The notes under the pieces were generated by a model, which was not told where the DNA came from, ran no database searches, and saw only the letters and a list, made by a program, of their open reading frames with translations. Made by a program: the position numbers and the translations under genes. A stretch of 64,000 nt of DNA from Gemmatimonadales bacterium UBA7835 (GTDB taxonomy: Bacteria; Gemmatimonadota; Gemmatimonadetes; Longimicrobiales; Gaopeijiaceae), in contig DLTN01000064.1 of the NCBI GenBank assembly GCA_002500925.1, forward strand, positions 7,157 through 71,156, written 5' to 3'. Positions 8,796 to 17,748 of this stretch are shown here, piece by piece; within the stretch, counting starts at the first letter, position 1; each line of letters begins with the position of its first letter.

Positions 8796-9872
8796 ATGCC
8801 CTGTGTCGTCTTAGATATGATGGATCGAAGACCCATCTGGGCTATGCCTGATTGGGTCAGTGAGCATATCAGAGATGCCCTTCCTGCCTCATGGACTCTC
8901 GAAGTAGTCGAGGAAGAGACGGACGGATCAGGTGACGGTTCGGCTCGGGTCTCTGAGCACATCCTGGACCTAGTGAAAGAAGCCGAGGTTTACTTCGGTT
9001 ACGGAGTACCTGCTGAGATTATAGATGTAGGCAGCAGACTCAGGTGGGTCCATTCTGGTGCATCGGGCGTTGGCTCCTCATTGACACCGGCCATGCTGGC
9101 GAGCGACGTCATCTTCACGAATTCCGCTGGAGTACATGCGCCTCCAATGGCCGAGACCGTGCTCGCTATGCTTCTGTACTTCACCAGGGGATTGGACCTT
9201 GCTGTTGAATCACAGAGGCGTTCTGAATGGTCAACAGAGCGATTCTATATCGCTGATGCTCCTCTTCTCGAGTTATCCGCCATGACGATTGGGATAGTCG
9301 GGTTTGGCGGCGTAGGCCGTGAGGTCGCGAGGAGAGTAGCATCTTTAGGCGCTAGGGTGATGGCCTTAAAGAGAACGCCAGTTCCAGTCGAAGGAGGCCC
9401 TGTCCAGTTGACTGGGGCGGAAGGAACAATGGTTGCCGGTATAGAGATGGTTTGGGGTGATTCCGGGCTTGATTCTGTCTACAGGGAGTGTGATGCGATC
9501 GTGTTGGCCGCACCAGACACCCCTAAAACAAGAGGTATGATCGACGCCGATGCCCTGAACCGTATGAAGTCCGGTGTGATCATCCTTAATGTTGCCCGGG
9601 GACGTCTGATAGACGAGAACGCATTGGTCGAGGCGCTAAGCAGAGGGAGGATTCGTGGAGCTGGTCTCGACGTCTTCACGGAAGAGCCATTGCCCTCGGA
9701 TAGCCCGCTGTGGGCTCTAAAGAACGCGGTGATCACGCCGCACGTGTCTGCGGTCACGAGAAGATTCTGGAAACGTGAGACTGATCTGATTCTTAGGAAT
9801 CTCTCCCGTTATATGGGTGATAGTCCCTTGGAAGAGTGGGAGAATGTTGTTAACAAGAAGGAAGGTTATTGA
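8796..9872 (+). CDS. D-isomer-specific 2-hydroxyacid dehydrogenase family protein
   Basis: Predicted NAD(P)-dependent oxidoreductase of the phosphoglycerate/glyoxylate dehydrogenase superfamily, 358 residues. The nucleotide-binding core has GIVGFGGVGREVARR (GxGxxG), and the catalytic residues appear as Arg in NVARGRLIDE, Glu in DVFTEEPLP and His in ITPHVSA. A segment near 195-225 is longer than in typical members. The natural substrate cannot be told from sequence. It starts eight bases after asnS on the same strand, and its last seven bases overlap the convergent mazG gene. Confidence 0.88.
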   Translation: MPCVVLDMMDRRPIWAMPDWVSEHIRDALPASWTLEVVEEETDGSGDGSARVSEHILDLVKEAEVYFGYGVPAEIIDVGSRLRWVHSGASGVGSSLTPAMLASDVIFTNSAGVHAPPMAETVLAMLLYFTRGLDLAVESQRRSEWSTERFYIADAPLLELSAMTIGIVGFGGVGREVARRVASLGARVMALKRTPVPVEGGPVQLTGAEGTMVAGIEMVWGDSGLDSVYRECDAIVLAAPDTPKTRGMIDADALNRMKSGVIILNVARGRLIDENALVEALSRGRIRGAGLDVFTEEPLPSDSPLWALKNAVITPHVSAVTRRFWKRETDLILRNLSRYMGDSPLEEWENVVNKKEGY

Positions 9873-10654
9873 CGCTCCTCCGATTTTACCTCGTCCCACA
9901 GCTTATTCAGAGTCGTAAGGCTGGCGGTGGACAGATCGATATCTTTTTTGCGAGCGAGACTTTCTAGTTTCTCGAACCGTCCAACGAACTTTGAATTAGC
10001 TCGTTCCAGCGCCGTTGTCGGATGTGATCCACCTAGTCTTGCCAGATTGACGCAGGCGAAAAGAAGATCTCCTACCTCTTCGATAAAGTCTTCAGAGTCG
10101 AGCGCATTCCCTGCCTCTTCGAGCTCTTCACTCGCTTTATCTAGCGCGCCTCGAGCGTCGTCCCAATCAAAACCCACGCTGGCTACTCTTTCTTGTATTC
10201 GATATGACCTCGTCAGGGGATCAAGACCCTTGGTTAACCCAGTAAGGACACCTGTGTCCTTTGCTCTCTCCCGGTTCTTTAATGCTTCCCACTCTTGGTG
10301 TTCGCCTGCGCCGAAAACGTCTGGATGTCGAGTAATCATTTTACTCTCTAGTCGGGCGTAGACCGAGTCTGCGTTGATATCACTGCTCTCTTCAGCGACT
10401 ACGATCTGGAAAGCCAGATTAAGTAGGAGGTCTCCGAGTTCACTTTCCAGTTCTAGGTCATCCCCATTTCGGATGGCATCAACCACCTCGTGCGTTTCTT
10501 CTAATAGGTGTGGAATCAGTGATTCGGCGGTCTGCTGTGCGTCCCACGGACATTCACAGCGAAGGAATCGGACAAGATTCAATGCACGATCTAATGTGCC
10601 GGGTCCAGGGAAGTGATGTGCTTGATTAGTGGGGTTCATCGCGTATCCGTCCAT
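9866..10654 (-). CDS. mazG: Nucleoside triphosphate pyrophosphohydrolase MazG
   Basis: House-cleaning enzyme that hydrolyses NTPs, including non-canonical ones, to NMP and pyrophosphate. The 262 residues contain two MazG repeats: the first has CPWDAQQTAESL and the metal-binding LLEETHEVVDAI followed by LESELGDLLLN; the second (about 170-225) has EELEEAGNALDS and EEVGDLLFACVNLARL. A second in-frame ATG five codons in is equally plausible as start. Convergent with and overlapping the dehydrogenase by seven bases, and divergent from alr. Confidence 0.93.
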   Translation of the reverse strand: MDGYAMNPTNQAHHFPGPGTLDRALNLVRFLRCECPWDAQQTAESLIPHLLEETHEVVDAIRNGDDLELESELGDLLLNLAFQIVVAEESSDINADSVYARLESKMITRHPDVFGAGEHQEWEALKNRERAKDTGVLTGLTKGLDPLTRSYRIQERVASVGFDWDDARGALDKASEELEEAGNALDSEDFIEEVGDLLFACVNLARLGGSHPTTALERANSKFVGRFEKLESLARKKDIDLSTASLTTLNKLWDEVKSEERQ

Positions 10655-10736
10655 TGGGTCTAAAGAACGTCATGTCCCAAGAACCGCTGCCTTAGGGGTC
10701 GTCGGACTGCCTTCTTTCTGGCATCTTTGAGGCCTC

Positions 10737-11870
10737 ATGTTAACGCATCCAAAGGCCCGTGCATGGGTTCAGATAAGAGCCAATGCTCTGCGCGCCAATT
10801 TTATGGACGTCCGAGATCAGGTAGGATCTGAAACCGGGATTCTACCGATGGTCAAGGCAGATGCGTACGGGTTGGGGCTTGAGGCATCAATGCGCACTCT
10901 GGAGCCTCTGGATCCGTGGGGTTTTGGTGTCGCAACAGTCTCAGAGGGGGTCTGCTTGCGTGAACTTGGTTTTGCCGGCCGCATCGTTGTCTGTAGCCCA
11001 GCCCCGAGGGAGACGATGGAAGCGGCTGTCCAACATGGGTTAGAGCTCTCGATCTCAAGTCTCGATGCACTTCAAGCATTAAGTGAAGTAAGCAGCAGGA
11101 CTGAATCAAAAGCTGACTACCACATCGACGTGGATACAGGAATGGGCCGTAGCGGATTTGATTGGGGAGATGCTTCTACTTGGCTGACTGATGCCACTAA
11201 AGGAGCGGGCGGTGCTAGCTGCGTCGGTTGCTACACCCATCTTCACTCAGCCGACGTGAATGATGATACAGTTGAAGAGCAGTGGGCTCGCTTCTCAAGA
11301 GTAGCAGAGCGCATAGGTTCCAAAAGGCGGGCTGACGATTCGGAATTTACATTTCACGTGCTAAACAGTGCGGGTGTTTTCCGTATCCCAGAATTTGCAA
11401 GTTCGGTTGTCCGCCCTGGAATCTTCCTCTACGGAGGAGAGATTGGGTATGGTCAGCCGCGTCCCCAACCCGTTGTTTCTGTGCATGCGCGTGTGGCACT
11501 TGTTCGGTCCGTTGCTCCTGGTACGACGTTAGGATACGGGTCGACATATGTGTCCACGGGAGAAGAACGGTGGGCCACCCTCTCCATTGGCTACGGCGAT
11601 GGACTTTCAAGGGTCCTGTCGAACCGAGGTTGTGCGATATTGAAAGGTGTAAGGGTTCCGATCATTGGGCGGATCTCGATGGACGTGACAGTGGTAGACA
11701 TCACTGACGTTGAGTCTGCGCGAGAAGGGGATGTCGCAACCTTGATTGGTTCAGACGGTTCGGTCACGCGAACCTTAGACCAGGTAGCAGCTGAGTCAGG
11801 AACGATCAGCTACGAGGTGCTCACGGGACTGACGAGTCGATTGCCTAGGGTATGGACGGACGAAAGCTAG
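10737..11870 (+). CDS. alr: Alanine racemase
   Basis: PLP-dependent enzyme producing D-alanine for peptidoglycan. The 377 residues start with the TIM-barrel domain carrying the PLP lysine in MVKADAYGLG (Lys40) and end with the beta domain. The tyrosine region (TTLGYGSTYVSTGEERWA) and GYGDGL match the family. A GAGG-like ribosome site lies just upstream of the ATG. Its stop is overlapped by the start region of the next gene, so alr may head the unit alr-lipoprotein-barrel-mtaB-miaB-lapA. Confidence 0.95.
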   Translation: MLTHPKARAWVQIRANALRANFMDVRDQVGSETGILPMVKADAYGLGLEASMRTLEPLDPWGFGVATVSEGVCLRELGFAGRIVVCSPAPRETMEAAVQHGLELSISSLDALQALSEVSSRTESKADYHIDVDTGMGRSGFDWGDASTWLTDATKGAGGASCVGCYTHLHSADVNDDTVEEQWARFSRVAERIGSKRRADDSEFTFHVLNSAGVFRIPEFASSVVRPGIFLYGGEIGYGQPRPQPVVSVHARVALVRSVAPGTTLGYGSTYVSTGEERWATLSIGYGDGLSRVLSNRGCAILKGVRVPIIGRISMDVTVVDITDVESAREGDVATLIGSDGSVTRTLDQVAAESGTISYEVLTGLTSRLPRVWTDES

Positions 11871-13240
11871 TGAGTACCGTATTATATCAATTGCTAAGGA
11901 AGAAAAAGTCTTTGAGAGTTTTTGGTGAACATCGTCGTTTCGTGGTTCTCACGATGCTGGGCTTGTTGCCTCTGATCACTATTGGTTGTCAGGAGCAGAT
12001 CCCGGTAGCGCTGGATGATCAGGCTGTTCCGGGCGTACCGGTGTCGGTGACAGTGGAAATCCCCTGGACCTCTTTCGGTTCCAACGTTGAGGTATTCGGA
12101 GGGTATGGGTCTGCTGAGGAGATTGGCTCAGGTGTCCTAGCTGAAGATTTTGCGGGAACACTTAATGCTAGGACATTGATGCGTATCGGGGCTTATCCGC
12201 GGATCGCGACTGTCCGTGACACGACTGGGGCCTCTCGTCCTGACTCGACGTTGACGATCCTGGGAGGCCGGTTCGTTGCTTTCTTCGATACGATTGCAAG
12301 CACCAACACGAATCCAGTGAGGCTCGCTTTGGGGGCCACTACGGAAGCTTGGGACATGGCGACCACCTCATGGACTTATGCGGTCGATACCATCAACGAT
12401 CAGCGCCCATGGACGGAGGCAGGGGGAGGTGTAGTGACGCCTCTAGGAGAAGCCATCTGGGATCCTTCATTGGGTGACACTGCAGTCTTTGTTCTTGATT
12501 CGGTTCAGTTGGCGGAGTGGTCCGACACGACAGACCTTAGCATTGGTGCGAGAATAGACATCATTGATCCGGGCCATCGGCTGGCGCTTAATGCGGCTCT
12601 GATACGGCTTGATGCGCGACCTAGCAGTAACCCTGATACGATTATCGAGCTCACGGCGTTAACAAGCGGGTCAACATTCATATACAGCCCTTTCCCGGAA
12701 CCGCCGCCAGATGGGGTACGTATTGGGGGGGCTCCTTCATGGCGGACAATCCTCGATCTTCAAATACCGTCAGTGATTGATGATGTCCCCGAGTTGTGTG
12801 CAGTCGTCAGTTGCCCGCACTCACTCTCTCCTGGTGAGATCTCCTATGCCGCGCTTGTGCTAACCAGTAGAACAACGGAACTAGCCTTCCAACCGACTGA
12901 TTCGATTCGATTGGATGTCCGGCCCGTGCTAGACCGGGCCGTGATGCCCAAGTCACCGCTCGGCGTATCCCTAATCGCAAATCCGTTTGGTCGTTCGGTT
13001 TCCCCAGAAGCATTTGGTGGTTCATCTGGGTTGGAGATAGAGATTCCTTTCACGGGATACGCTAGAGATCGACTTCGTGGGAAGGACGCTAGTGGTGATC
13101 CGACTCCTGGGACCCTGGCACTTCTTTCGGTGATAGAGCCGTTCTCGATTACGTTTGCTTCTTTCGAAGGCCCATCTTCTGCAGGTGAGCCGTTTCTCCG
13201 GCTCATAGTCACCGTCGGGCCGCCGGTGGAGCTACCATGA
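11852..13240 (+). CDS. Predicted lipoprotein of unknown function
   Basis: Not recognised. The 462-residue reading has a basic N-terminus (RKKKSLRVFGEHRR), a hydrophobic helix and a lipobox-like LITIGC near residue 46, so it is probably a lipid-anchored envelope protein. The mature part is rich in Thr, Ser and Asp and seems mostly beta; no catalytic motif is visible. The start is uncertain: the ATG at 11852 overlaps alr by 19 bases, a GTG at 11870 overlaps the alr stop by one base, and an ATG at 11954 would leave a very short signal. The stop overlaps the next ATG (ATGA), so the two gene products are likely made together. Confidence 0.75.
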   Translation: MDGRKLVSTVLYQLLRKKKSLRVFGEHRRFVVLTMLGLLPLITIGCQEQIPVALDDQAVPGVPVSVTVEIPWTSFGSNVEVFGGYGSAEEIGSGVLAEDFAGTLNARTLMRIGAYPRIATVRDTTGASRPDSTLTILGGRFVAFFDTIASTNTNPVRLALGATTEAWDMATTSWTYAVDTINDQRPWTEAGGGVVTPLGEAIWDPSLGDTAVFVLDSVQLAEWSDTTDLSIGARIDIIDPGHRLALNAALIRLDARPSSNPDTIIELTALTSGSTFIYSPFPEPPPDGVRIGGAPSWRTILDLQIPSVIDDVPELCAVVSCPHSLSPGEISYAALVLTSRTTELAFQPTDSIRLDVRPVLDRAVMPKSPLGVSLIANPFGRSVSPEAFGGSSGLEIEIPFTGYARDRLRGKDASGDPTPGTLALLSVIEPFSITFASFEGPSSAGEPFLRLIVTVGPPVELP

Positions 13241-14421
13241 CCCGTCTGTGGATGACCTCGGCACGGGTAGCGGGCTTTCTTTTGTTGGCACTGACGTCAA
13301 CGGCCACACCAGCGTATACACAGTCACTGTTTAATGCAGCGGGACTCGGTACTCCTGTTGATGCCCTAGACGGTCGAGCGCGTGCCTTGGGTAGTATAGG
13401 GATTGGCCTGACAGGTGGCTCGATGATGCAGACTGATCCGGGTGGTCTCGCTCGGCTCGAAATCTCGACAGGAATCATGGCTGCTTCACCGAGTTGGATT
13501 GACTACTCGGCCTCCAATAGTCGCTCAGGGACTTTTAAGGGAAACCGGTTTCCTCTTCTCGGTATAGCGTACCCGGTATTGGGTGGGATGGCTGCGATTC
13601 AGATTAGTTCTGTCCTTGACCAGACTTATGAAGTGACGAGGATCGGTGAGACTGATCTAGGTGATGGTCCTGTCCGGACATCGGATGCGTTTACCCAAGA
13701 CGGTTCGGTCTCGAACGTGAACCTCGGTTTTTCTAGGGCTCTTACAGACTGGTTCGCTACGGGCCTGACGGTTGGACGCTTTGCTGGGAACCTAGATCGC
13801 ACCCTCGTTCGAGCATACGGAGAAGAAGGTGTAGCAGGAAACGTCGACACATACGTAGAATCCGGTGTTTGGTCTTGGACTGGTTGGTCCCTCACCGCGG
13901 GAGCCTCGGCGGATTTCGAGAGTCTGAGAGTAGCGGCTAGTGTTCAGGTTCCGTCTGAGCTTTCGGGAACCGCTGCGGCTGACACTCGCGGGTCTGACAG
14001 GAGTTTCTCCATACCGGTCCAATATAGAGTGGGCGCAACAGCGGTACTCGGCCCGAGCATCCAAGTGCACGGGAGTGCCGTATTCGCAGACTGGTCAAAA
14101 ATGCAGGATGACCTCTCCAGCGGGTATGCAAAGAGTGGAAGTGGGTATGGAATGGGAATAGAACTTTCTAGGGCTCGTCTGTTGGGAAAGGATGCGCCGT
14201 TACGCTTCGGGTTTCGTCAGACTGGACTTCCGTTTGCTTTTGAGGATGAATCCGTCAAAGAACGCATTTTGTCCGGAGGGTTGGGGCTAGTCCTAAACGA
14301 AACGGCTGGGTTCGTCCTGGCCGGTGTAGACCTCGCGATTGAGCGCGGACGCCGCAGTAGTGCAAATCTGACTGAAAACTTCTGGAGGGCGACACTGTCG
14401 CTCCAGACCTCCGGGTTCTGA
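13237..14421 (+). CDS. Predicted outer-membrane beta-barrel protein (PorV/FadL-like features)
   Basis: A 394-residue protein with a signal peptide (about 1-29, cleavage near PAYTQS). The mature part has alternating hydrophobic strands with many Gly, Ser and aromatic residues, ending in LSLQTSGF with a terminal Phe, a usual barrel signature. The motif around DGRARALGSIGIGLTGGSM, with NAAG before it, resembles the start of PorV/UPF0164-type barrels in diderm bacteria. The family call is by eye only. Coupled to the upstream lipoprotein by ATGA overlap, suggesting a lipoprotein-barrel pair. Confidence 0.72.
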   Translation: MTRLWMTSARVAGFLLLALTSTATPAYTQSLFNAAGLGTPVDALDGRARALGSIGIGLTGGSMMQTDPGGLARLEISTGIMAASPSWIDYSASNSRSGTFKGNRFPLLGIAYPVLGGMAAIQISSVLDQTYEVTRIGETDLGDGPVRTSDAFTQDGSVSNVNLGFSRALTDWFATGLTVGRFAGNLDRTLVRAYGEEGVAGNVDTYVESGVWSWTGWSLTAGASADFESLRVAASVQVPSELSGTAAADTRGSDRSFSIPVQYRVGATAVLGPSIQVHGSAVFADWSKMQDDLSSGYAKSGSGYGMGIELSRARLLGKDAPLRFGFRQTGLPFAFEDESVKERILSGGLGLVLNETAGFVLAGVDLAIERGRRSSANLTENFWRATLSLQTSGF

Positions 14422-14433
14422 TCGGAACGAGTC

Positions 14434-15789
14434 GTGCGTGTTTACTACCACACATTCGGTTGTAAGGCGAATCAGTACGACACGGAAAGGATGCGCCAGG
14501 AACTAGAGGCACGTGGTTCCTACAAAACCGAAAACGTATCAGAAGCCGAGGTCATCGTTGTCAATACATGCACCGTCACGAATCAAGCTGACGCTGAGGC
14601 TCGTAGATTCATCCGTCGCATGCACCGTCGACACCCAGATGCACGGATTGTAGTCGCAGGGTGTTCCGCTGCACTCCGGGGCGAGGATTATACAGCGATG
14701 GACGGTGTCGCGGATGTTGTCGAGGGTCATGATGCAGTCCATGTGGCAAGGGTAGTAGAACACCGAAATGGCAGTGGGCTCACTCAGATTGAATTGAGGG
14801 GGTCGCTCGATAGAACCGATTATGAACCTGTGGGAGGTGAGCTTCTCCGCGCGCGACTCGGCGCCTCAAGGGGTTGGTTAAAGATCCAGGATGGCTGTGA
14901 CCGCAAATGTTCTTTCTGCGCGACCCGGCTAGCGCGTGGAGCATCGAGATCTCGTGCCCTTCATGAAGTCATAGAGGAAGCGAAATTGCTGGGGAAGAGG
15001 CACGCAGAGCTTGTTCTCACCGGTATTCATATCGGTCACTATGGTATAGACCTCAACCCCCAACTCAGTCTAGGTCAATTGTGTGCGTCTCTGCTTGAGG
15101 CTGTGCCTGACGTGCGTTTTCGGGTTGGTAGTATCGAAGCTACTGAGGTCGACGCATTGTTGATTGAGTTGATGGAGTCTTCAGGAGGAACCCTCGCTCC
15201 ACATCTTCACATGCCGCTCCAAAGCGGCGCAGATCCGGTCCTCCGACTCATGCGTCGCTGGCATACTAGAGAACAGTATAGGGTCCGTGCTCTTGAGATT
15301 GCCGAGCGTATCTCTCCCCTCGGACTGGGGGCTGACGTCATTACTGGATTCCCAGGTGAGACTGACGATGATCATGCTGTCACGCGGGCTCTTATCGAGG
15401 AAATCCCGTTCACCTATTTACATGTCTTTCCGTTCTCGCCGCGGAAAAATACCGTCGCGGAAACTCTTCCCAGACGGGTGCCCCAGCGTGTCGCAGGCGA
15501 GCGAGCAAGGGAGCTTCGCACTTTGGCTCAGGAGCGGGGCACGTTATATCGAGGGTCGCGGTCCGGAACTACAGCGACGGTCGTAGTAGAGGGTGGGGGA
15601 CGGATGGGGATCACTGAGGACTATCTCAGAGTTCGAGTAGATGGAGAGCTTCGGGACGCGGATGTTTTTTGTGGGGCAGGGCATACAATGAACGGTTTGA
15701 GGCCAGATCTCTTGACCGGAACCCTGCGTGGGGATCCAGATGACCTGTATATTGTTCCGCTCGAGAGTCCCTCACTTTCTTATGTATGA
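14434..15789 (+). CDS. mtaB: tRNA threonylcarbamoyladenosine methylthiotransferase MtaB
   Basis: Radical SAM enzyme that adds a methylthio group to t6A37 of tRNAs reading ANN codons. The GTG start gives a UPF0004 domain with cluster cysteines in YHTFGCKANQYD, NTCTVTN and VAGCSA. The radical SAM motif is CDRKCSFC (CxxxCxxC), and a C-terminal TRAM-like region follows. FGCKANQYDTERM distinguishes MtaB from MiaB (YGCQMN). The stop codon overlaps the miaB start. Confidence 0.93.
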   Translation: MRVYYHTFGCKANQYDTERMRQELEARGSYKTENVSEAEVIVVNTCTVTNQADAEARRFIRRMHRRHPDARIVVAGCSAALRGEDYTAMDGVADVVEGHDAVHVARVVEHRNGSGLTQIELRGSLDRTDYEPVGGELLRARLGASRGWLKIQDGCDRKCSFCATRLARGASRSRALHEVIEEAKLLGKRHAELVLTGIHIGHYGIDLNPQLSLGQLCASLLEAVPDVRFRVGSIEATEVDALLIELMESSGGTLAPHLHMPLQSGADPVLRLMRRWHTREQYRVRALEIAERISPLGLGADVITGFPGETDDDHAVTRALIEEIPFTYLHVFPFSPRKNTVAETLPRRVPQRVAGERARELRTLAQERGTLYRGSRSGTTATVVVEGGGRMGITEDYLRVRVDGELRDADVFCGAGHTMNGLRPDLLTGTLRGDPDDLYIVPLESPSLSYV

Positions 15790-17225
15790 CTGAAAAGCTT
15801 GTGAAACGGGCCTACGTGGAAACGTACGGCTGCCAGATGAACATCAGCGACGGTGAGCTGATGGAAGGTATCCTTGAGCACTCTGGATACATCATCGTTG
15901 GTAGTCCGGAGGAAGCGGACGTCGTTTTGGTGAACACATGCGCGATACGCGAGCACGCGGAGAAGCGCGTATTGGGTCGGGTTTCGCAGCTAAATGGCTT
16001 GAAGCAAGACAAGCCAGATTTGATCATTGGTGTAACTGGCTGCATGGCTCAGCGAATAGGGAGTACGCTTCTAGATCAGGCACCGTATGTAGATATCGTA
16101 ATGGGCCCTGATGGATATCGTGGACTACCCGAAACGCTAAGACGGTTAGGAATCGCTTCTGCTGATAAAGATGAAGAGCATGCCGGACCAGTCTCAGCTT
16201 CTGCCAGTGCCCCGTCTATTGAGGTAGTGAGTGAGAGTAAAAAGCGTGGTCCGCAGTTAGCCGTTCTTAAGCTTGATATAGATGAGAATTACCAAGGCTT
16301 GGAGCAGCGGCGTCAGGATGGACCGAGCGCGTGGGTGCCTATCCAACGGGGGTGCGACCATCGCTGCACTTACTGCATAGTTCCCTACGTTAGAGGGGGT
16401 GAGAAGAATCGTCCCTTTGATGAGGTTCTCGCTGAGGTGCGTCGCTTGGCAGATCGGGGTGTGACAGAGGTCACACTGCTTGGTCAAACGGTGAACTCTT
16501 ACCAATGGGGAGATCTACTTTTCCCTGGCTTACTTCGCCTAGTAGCTCAAGTTGATGGTATACGCCGAGTTCGCTTTACGTCCCCCCATCCCCGAGACGT
16601 CAATGAGGTACTCGTAGAGGTCATGGCGACCGAAGCAGCGGTATGCGAGCAACTTCATCTTCCGGCTCAGTCTGGAAACAATCGTACTCTAAAGAGAATG
16701 CTCCGACGTTACACCGTGGATATGCTTTTGGAGAAGATTGATATGGTGCGGAAATCGATTCCAGATATCGCTCTTTCGACCGACATCATTGTGGCATTCC
16801 CTGGAGAGACAGATGCCGAGTTTCGCGACACACTTGACCTCATGCGGACTGTCCGTTTCGATGAAGCGTTCACTTACAAGTATTCGTTACGCGATGGCAC
16901 ACCGGCGACCCGTTTTCCTGAGAGGGATTTCATCGCTTCTGAAGAAGCTCAGACTCGCCTGGCTGAATTAATTGAGTTGTCTCGTCAGATTCAGGGGCAA
17001 ATAAACTCATCAGAGGTGGGCAGGGTGGAAGAAGTCCTTATAGAGCATCAGGGCCGGGATCCAGGCCAGGTTCGAGGTCGGACACGCCGTAACAAGGTCG
17101 TCGTATTTGACGGTGATGTAGAACGTGTCGGTGACTATGCACACGCACTTCTAGAGCGGACTACGGGTGCCACTTTTTCGGGTTCTGAAGTCGCCTACTC
17201 AAAACCAGAGATGGCTTTGGTGTGA
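15786..17225 (+). CDS. miaB: tRNA-2-methylthio-N6-dimethylallyladenosine synthase MiaB
   Basis: Radical SAM methylthiotransferase acting on i6A37 of tRNAs reading UNN codons. The 479 residues show YGCQMNISDGE, NTCAIREHAEKR and TGCMAQR for the auxiliary cluster, then CDHRCTYC for the radical SAM cluster, and a C-terminal TRAM domain (VLIEHQGRDPGQVRGRTRRN). A linker rich in Ser, Ala and Lys (about 125-165) between the first two domains is somewhat longer than usual. The ATG overlaps the mtaB stop and the stop overlaps the next GTG, giving a tightly coupled trio. Confidence 0.95.
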   Translation: MTEKLVKRAYVETYGCQMNISDGELMEGILEHSGYIIVGSPEEADVVLVNTCAIREHAEKRVLGRVSQLNGLKQDKPDLIIGVTGCMAQRIGSTLLDQAPYVDIVMGPDGYRGLPETLRRLGIASADKDEEHAGPVSASASAPSIEVVSESKKRGPQLAVLKLDIDENYQGLEQRRQDGPSAWVPIQRGCDHRCTYCIVPYVRGGEKNRPFDEVLAEVRRLADRGVTEVTLLGQTVNSYQWGDLLFPGLLRLVAQVDGIRRVRFTSPHPRDVNEVLVEVMATEAAVCEQLHLPAQSGNNRTLKRMLRRYTVDMLLEKIDMVRKSIPDIALSTDIIVAFPGETDAEFRDTLDLMRTVRFDEAFTYKYSLRDGTPATRFPERDFIASEEAQTRLAELIELSRQIQGQINSSEVGRVEEVLIEHQGRDPGQVRGRTRRNKVVVFDGDVERVGDYAHALLERTTGATFSGSEVAYSKPEMALV

Positions 17226-17554
17226 ACCGTCTCCTGGGATGGGCGAGTGTCGCGATCCTGATAGGGACATCCGTTATGTTCGCATCTTTGAACTCGAGTC
17301 ATCGTGTGACACTCCGTTTGGGTTTTGTCACTCTGTTCGGTGTGCCGTTGACGGTGGTTGTTTTTGGCGCGGTCATACTGGGTATGGTTGTGATGCTGGG
17401 CGCTGGAGTGCAGTCCGACCTAAAGGTCAGGCGGATATTGAGGGCTAGGCTCGTAGAGGAAGATCGCGAGGAGAGAGAGCGCGCTGTCGACCAATCCCAA
17501 CAGGATCTGTTTCCAGAGTCGGACGCTGCGGTGAGCGATACCAGAGCTGATTAG
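17222..17554 (+). CDS. LapA-domain (DUF1049-like) small membrane protein
   Basis: A 110-residue protein with two transmembrane helices (about 5-24 and 38-62) and a charged cytoplasmic tail rich in Arg and Glu. This is the layout of lipopolysaccharide assembly protein A and DUF1049 proteins. The NSSHRVTLRLGF segment between the helices fits the family. In gamma-proteobacteria LapA (YciS) works with LapB to control LPS amounts; no LapB is in this window. The GTG start overlaps the miaB stop. An inverted repeat (AGCTGAT at 17545-17551 with ATCAGCT at 17564-17570) spans its stop codon. Confidence 0.75.
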   Translation: MNRLLGWASVAILIGTSVMFASLNSSHRVTLRLGFVTLFGVPLTVVVFGAVILGMVVMLGAGVQSDLKVRRILRARLVEEDREERERAVDQSQQDLFPESDAAVSDTRAD

Positions 17555-17706
17555 CAGTATTTGATCAGCTGGTTTGGCTCAGGTGTACTTCGGTGTGAGC
17601 GCCCCGACGTCTTGGCGAGAGTGGCCCCTCATCATTGGGTTCTACCGCACCTTCCTTAATCCCGCCGACTTCTTACTGACTCAATGGTGGTTGTTCCGCA
17701 TTGGCA

Positions 17707-17740
17707 TAGTCACCGACCTCGAATTGAGGTTCAGTGACTA
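17707..17740. terminator. Large hairpin between convergent genes, possible two-way terminator
   Basis: TAGTCAC at 17707-17713 pairs perfectly with GTGACTA at 17734-17740, and ACCTC at 17716-17720 pairs with GAGGT at 17726-17730 around a five-base loop. It sits nine bases beyond the stop of the minus-strand barrel gene and 150 bases beyond lapA. Neither side has a T-run, so the terminator call is tentative. The rest of the 194-base gap (17555-17748) shows no supported gene. Confidence 0.4.
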
Positions 17741-17748
17741 CCCGGAAA

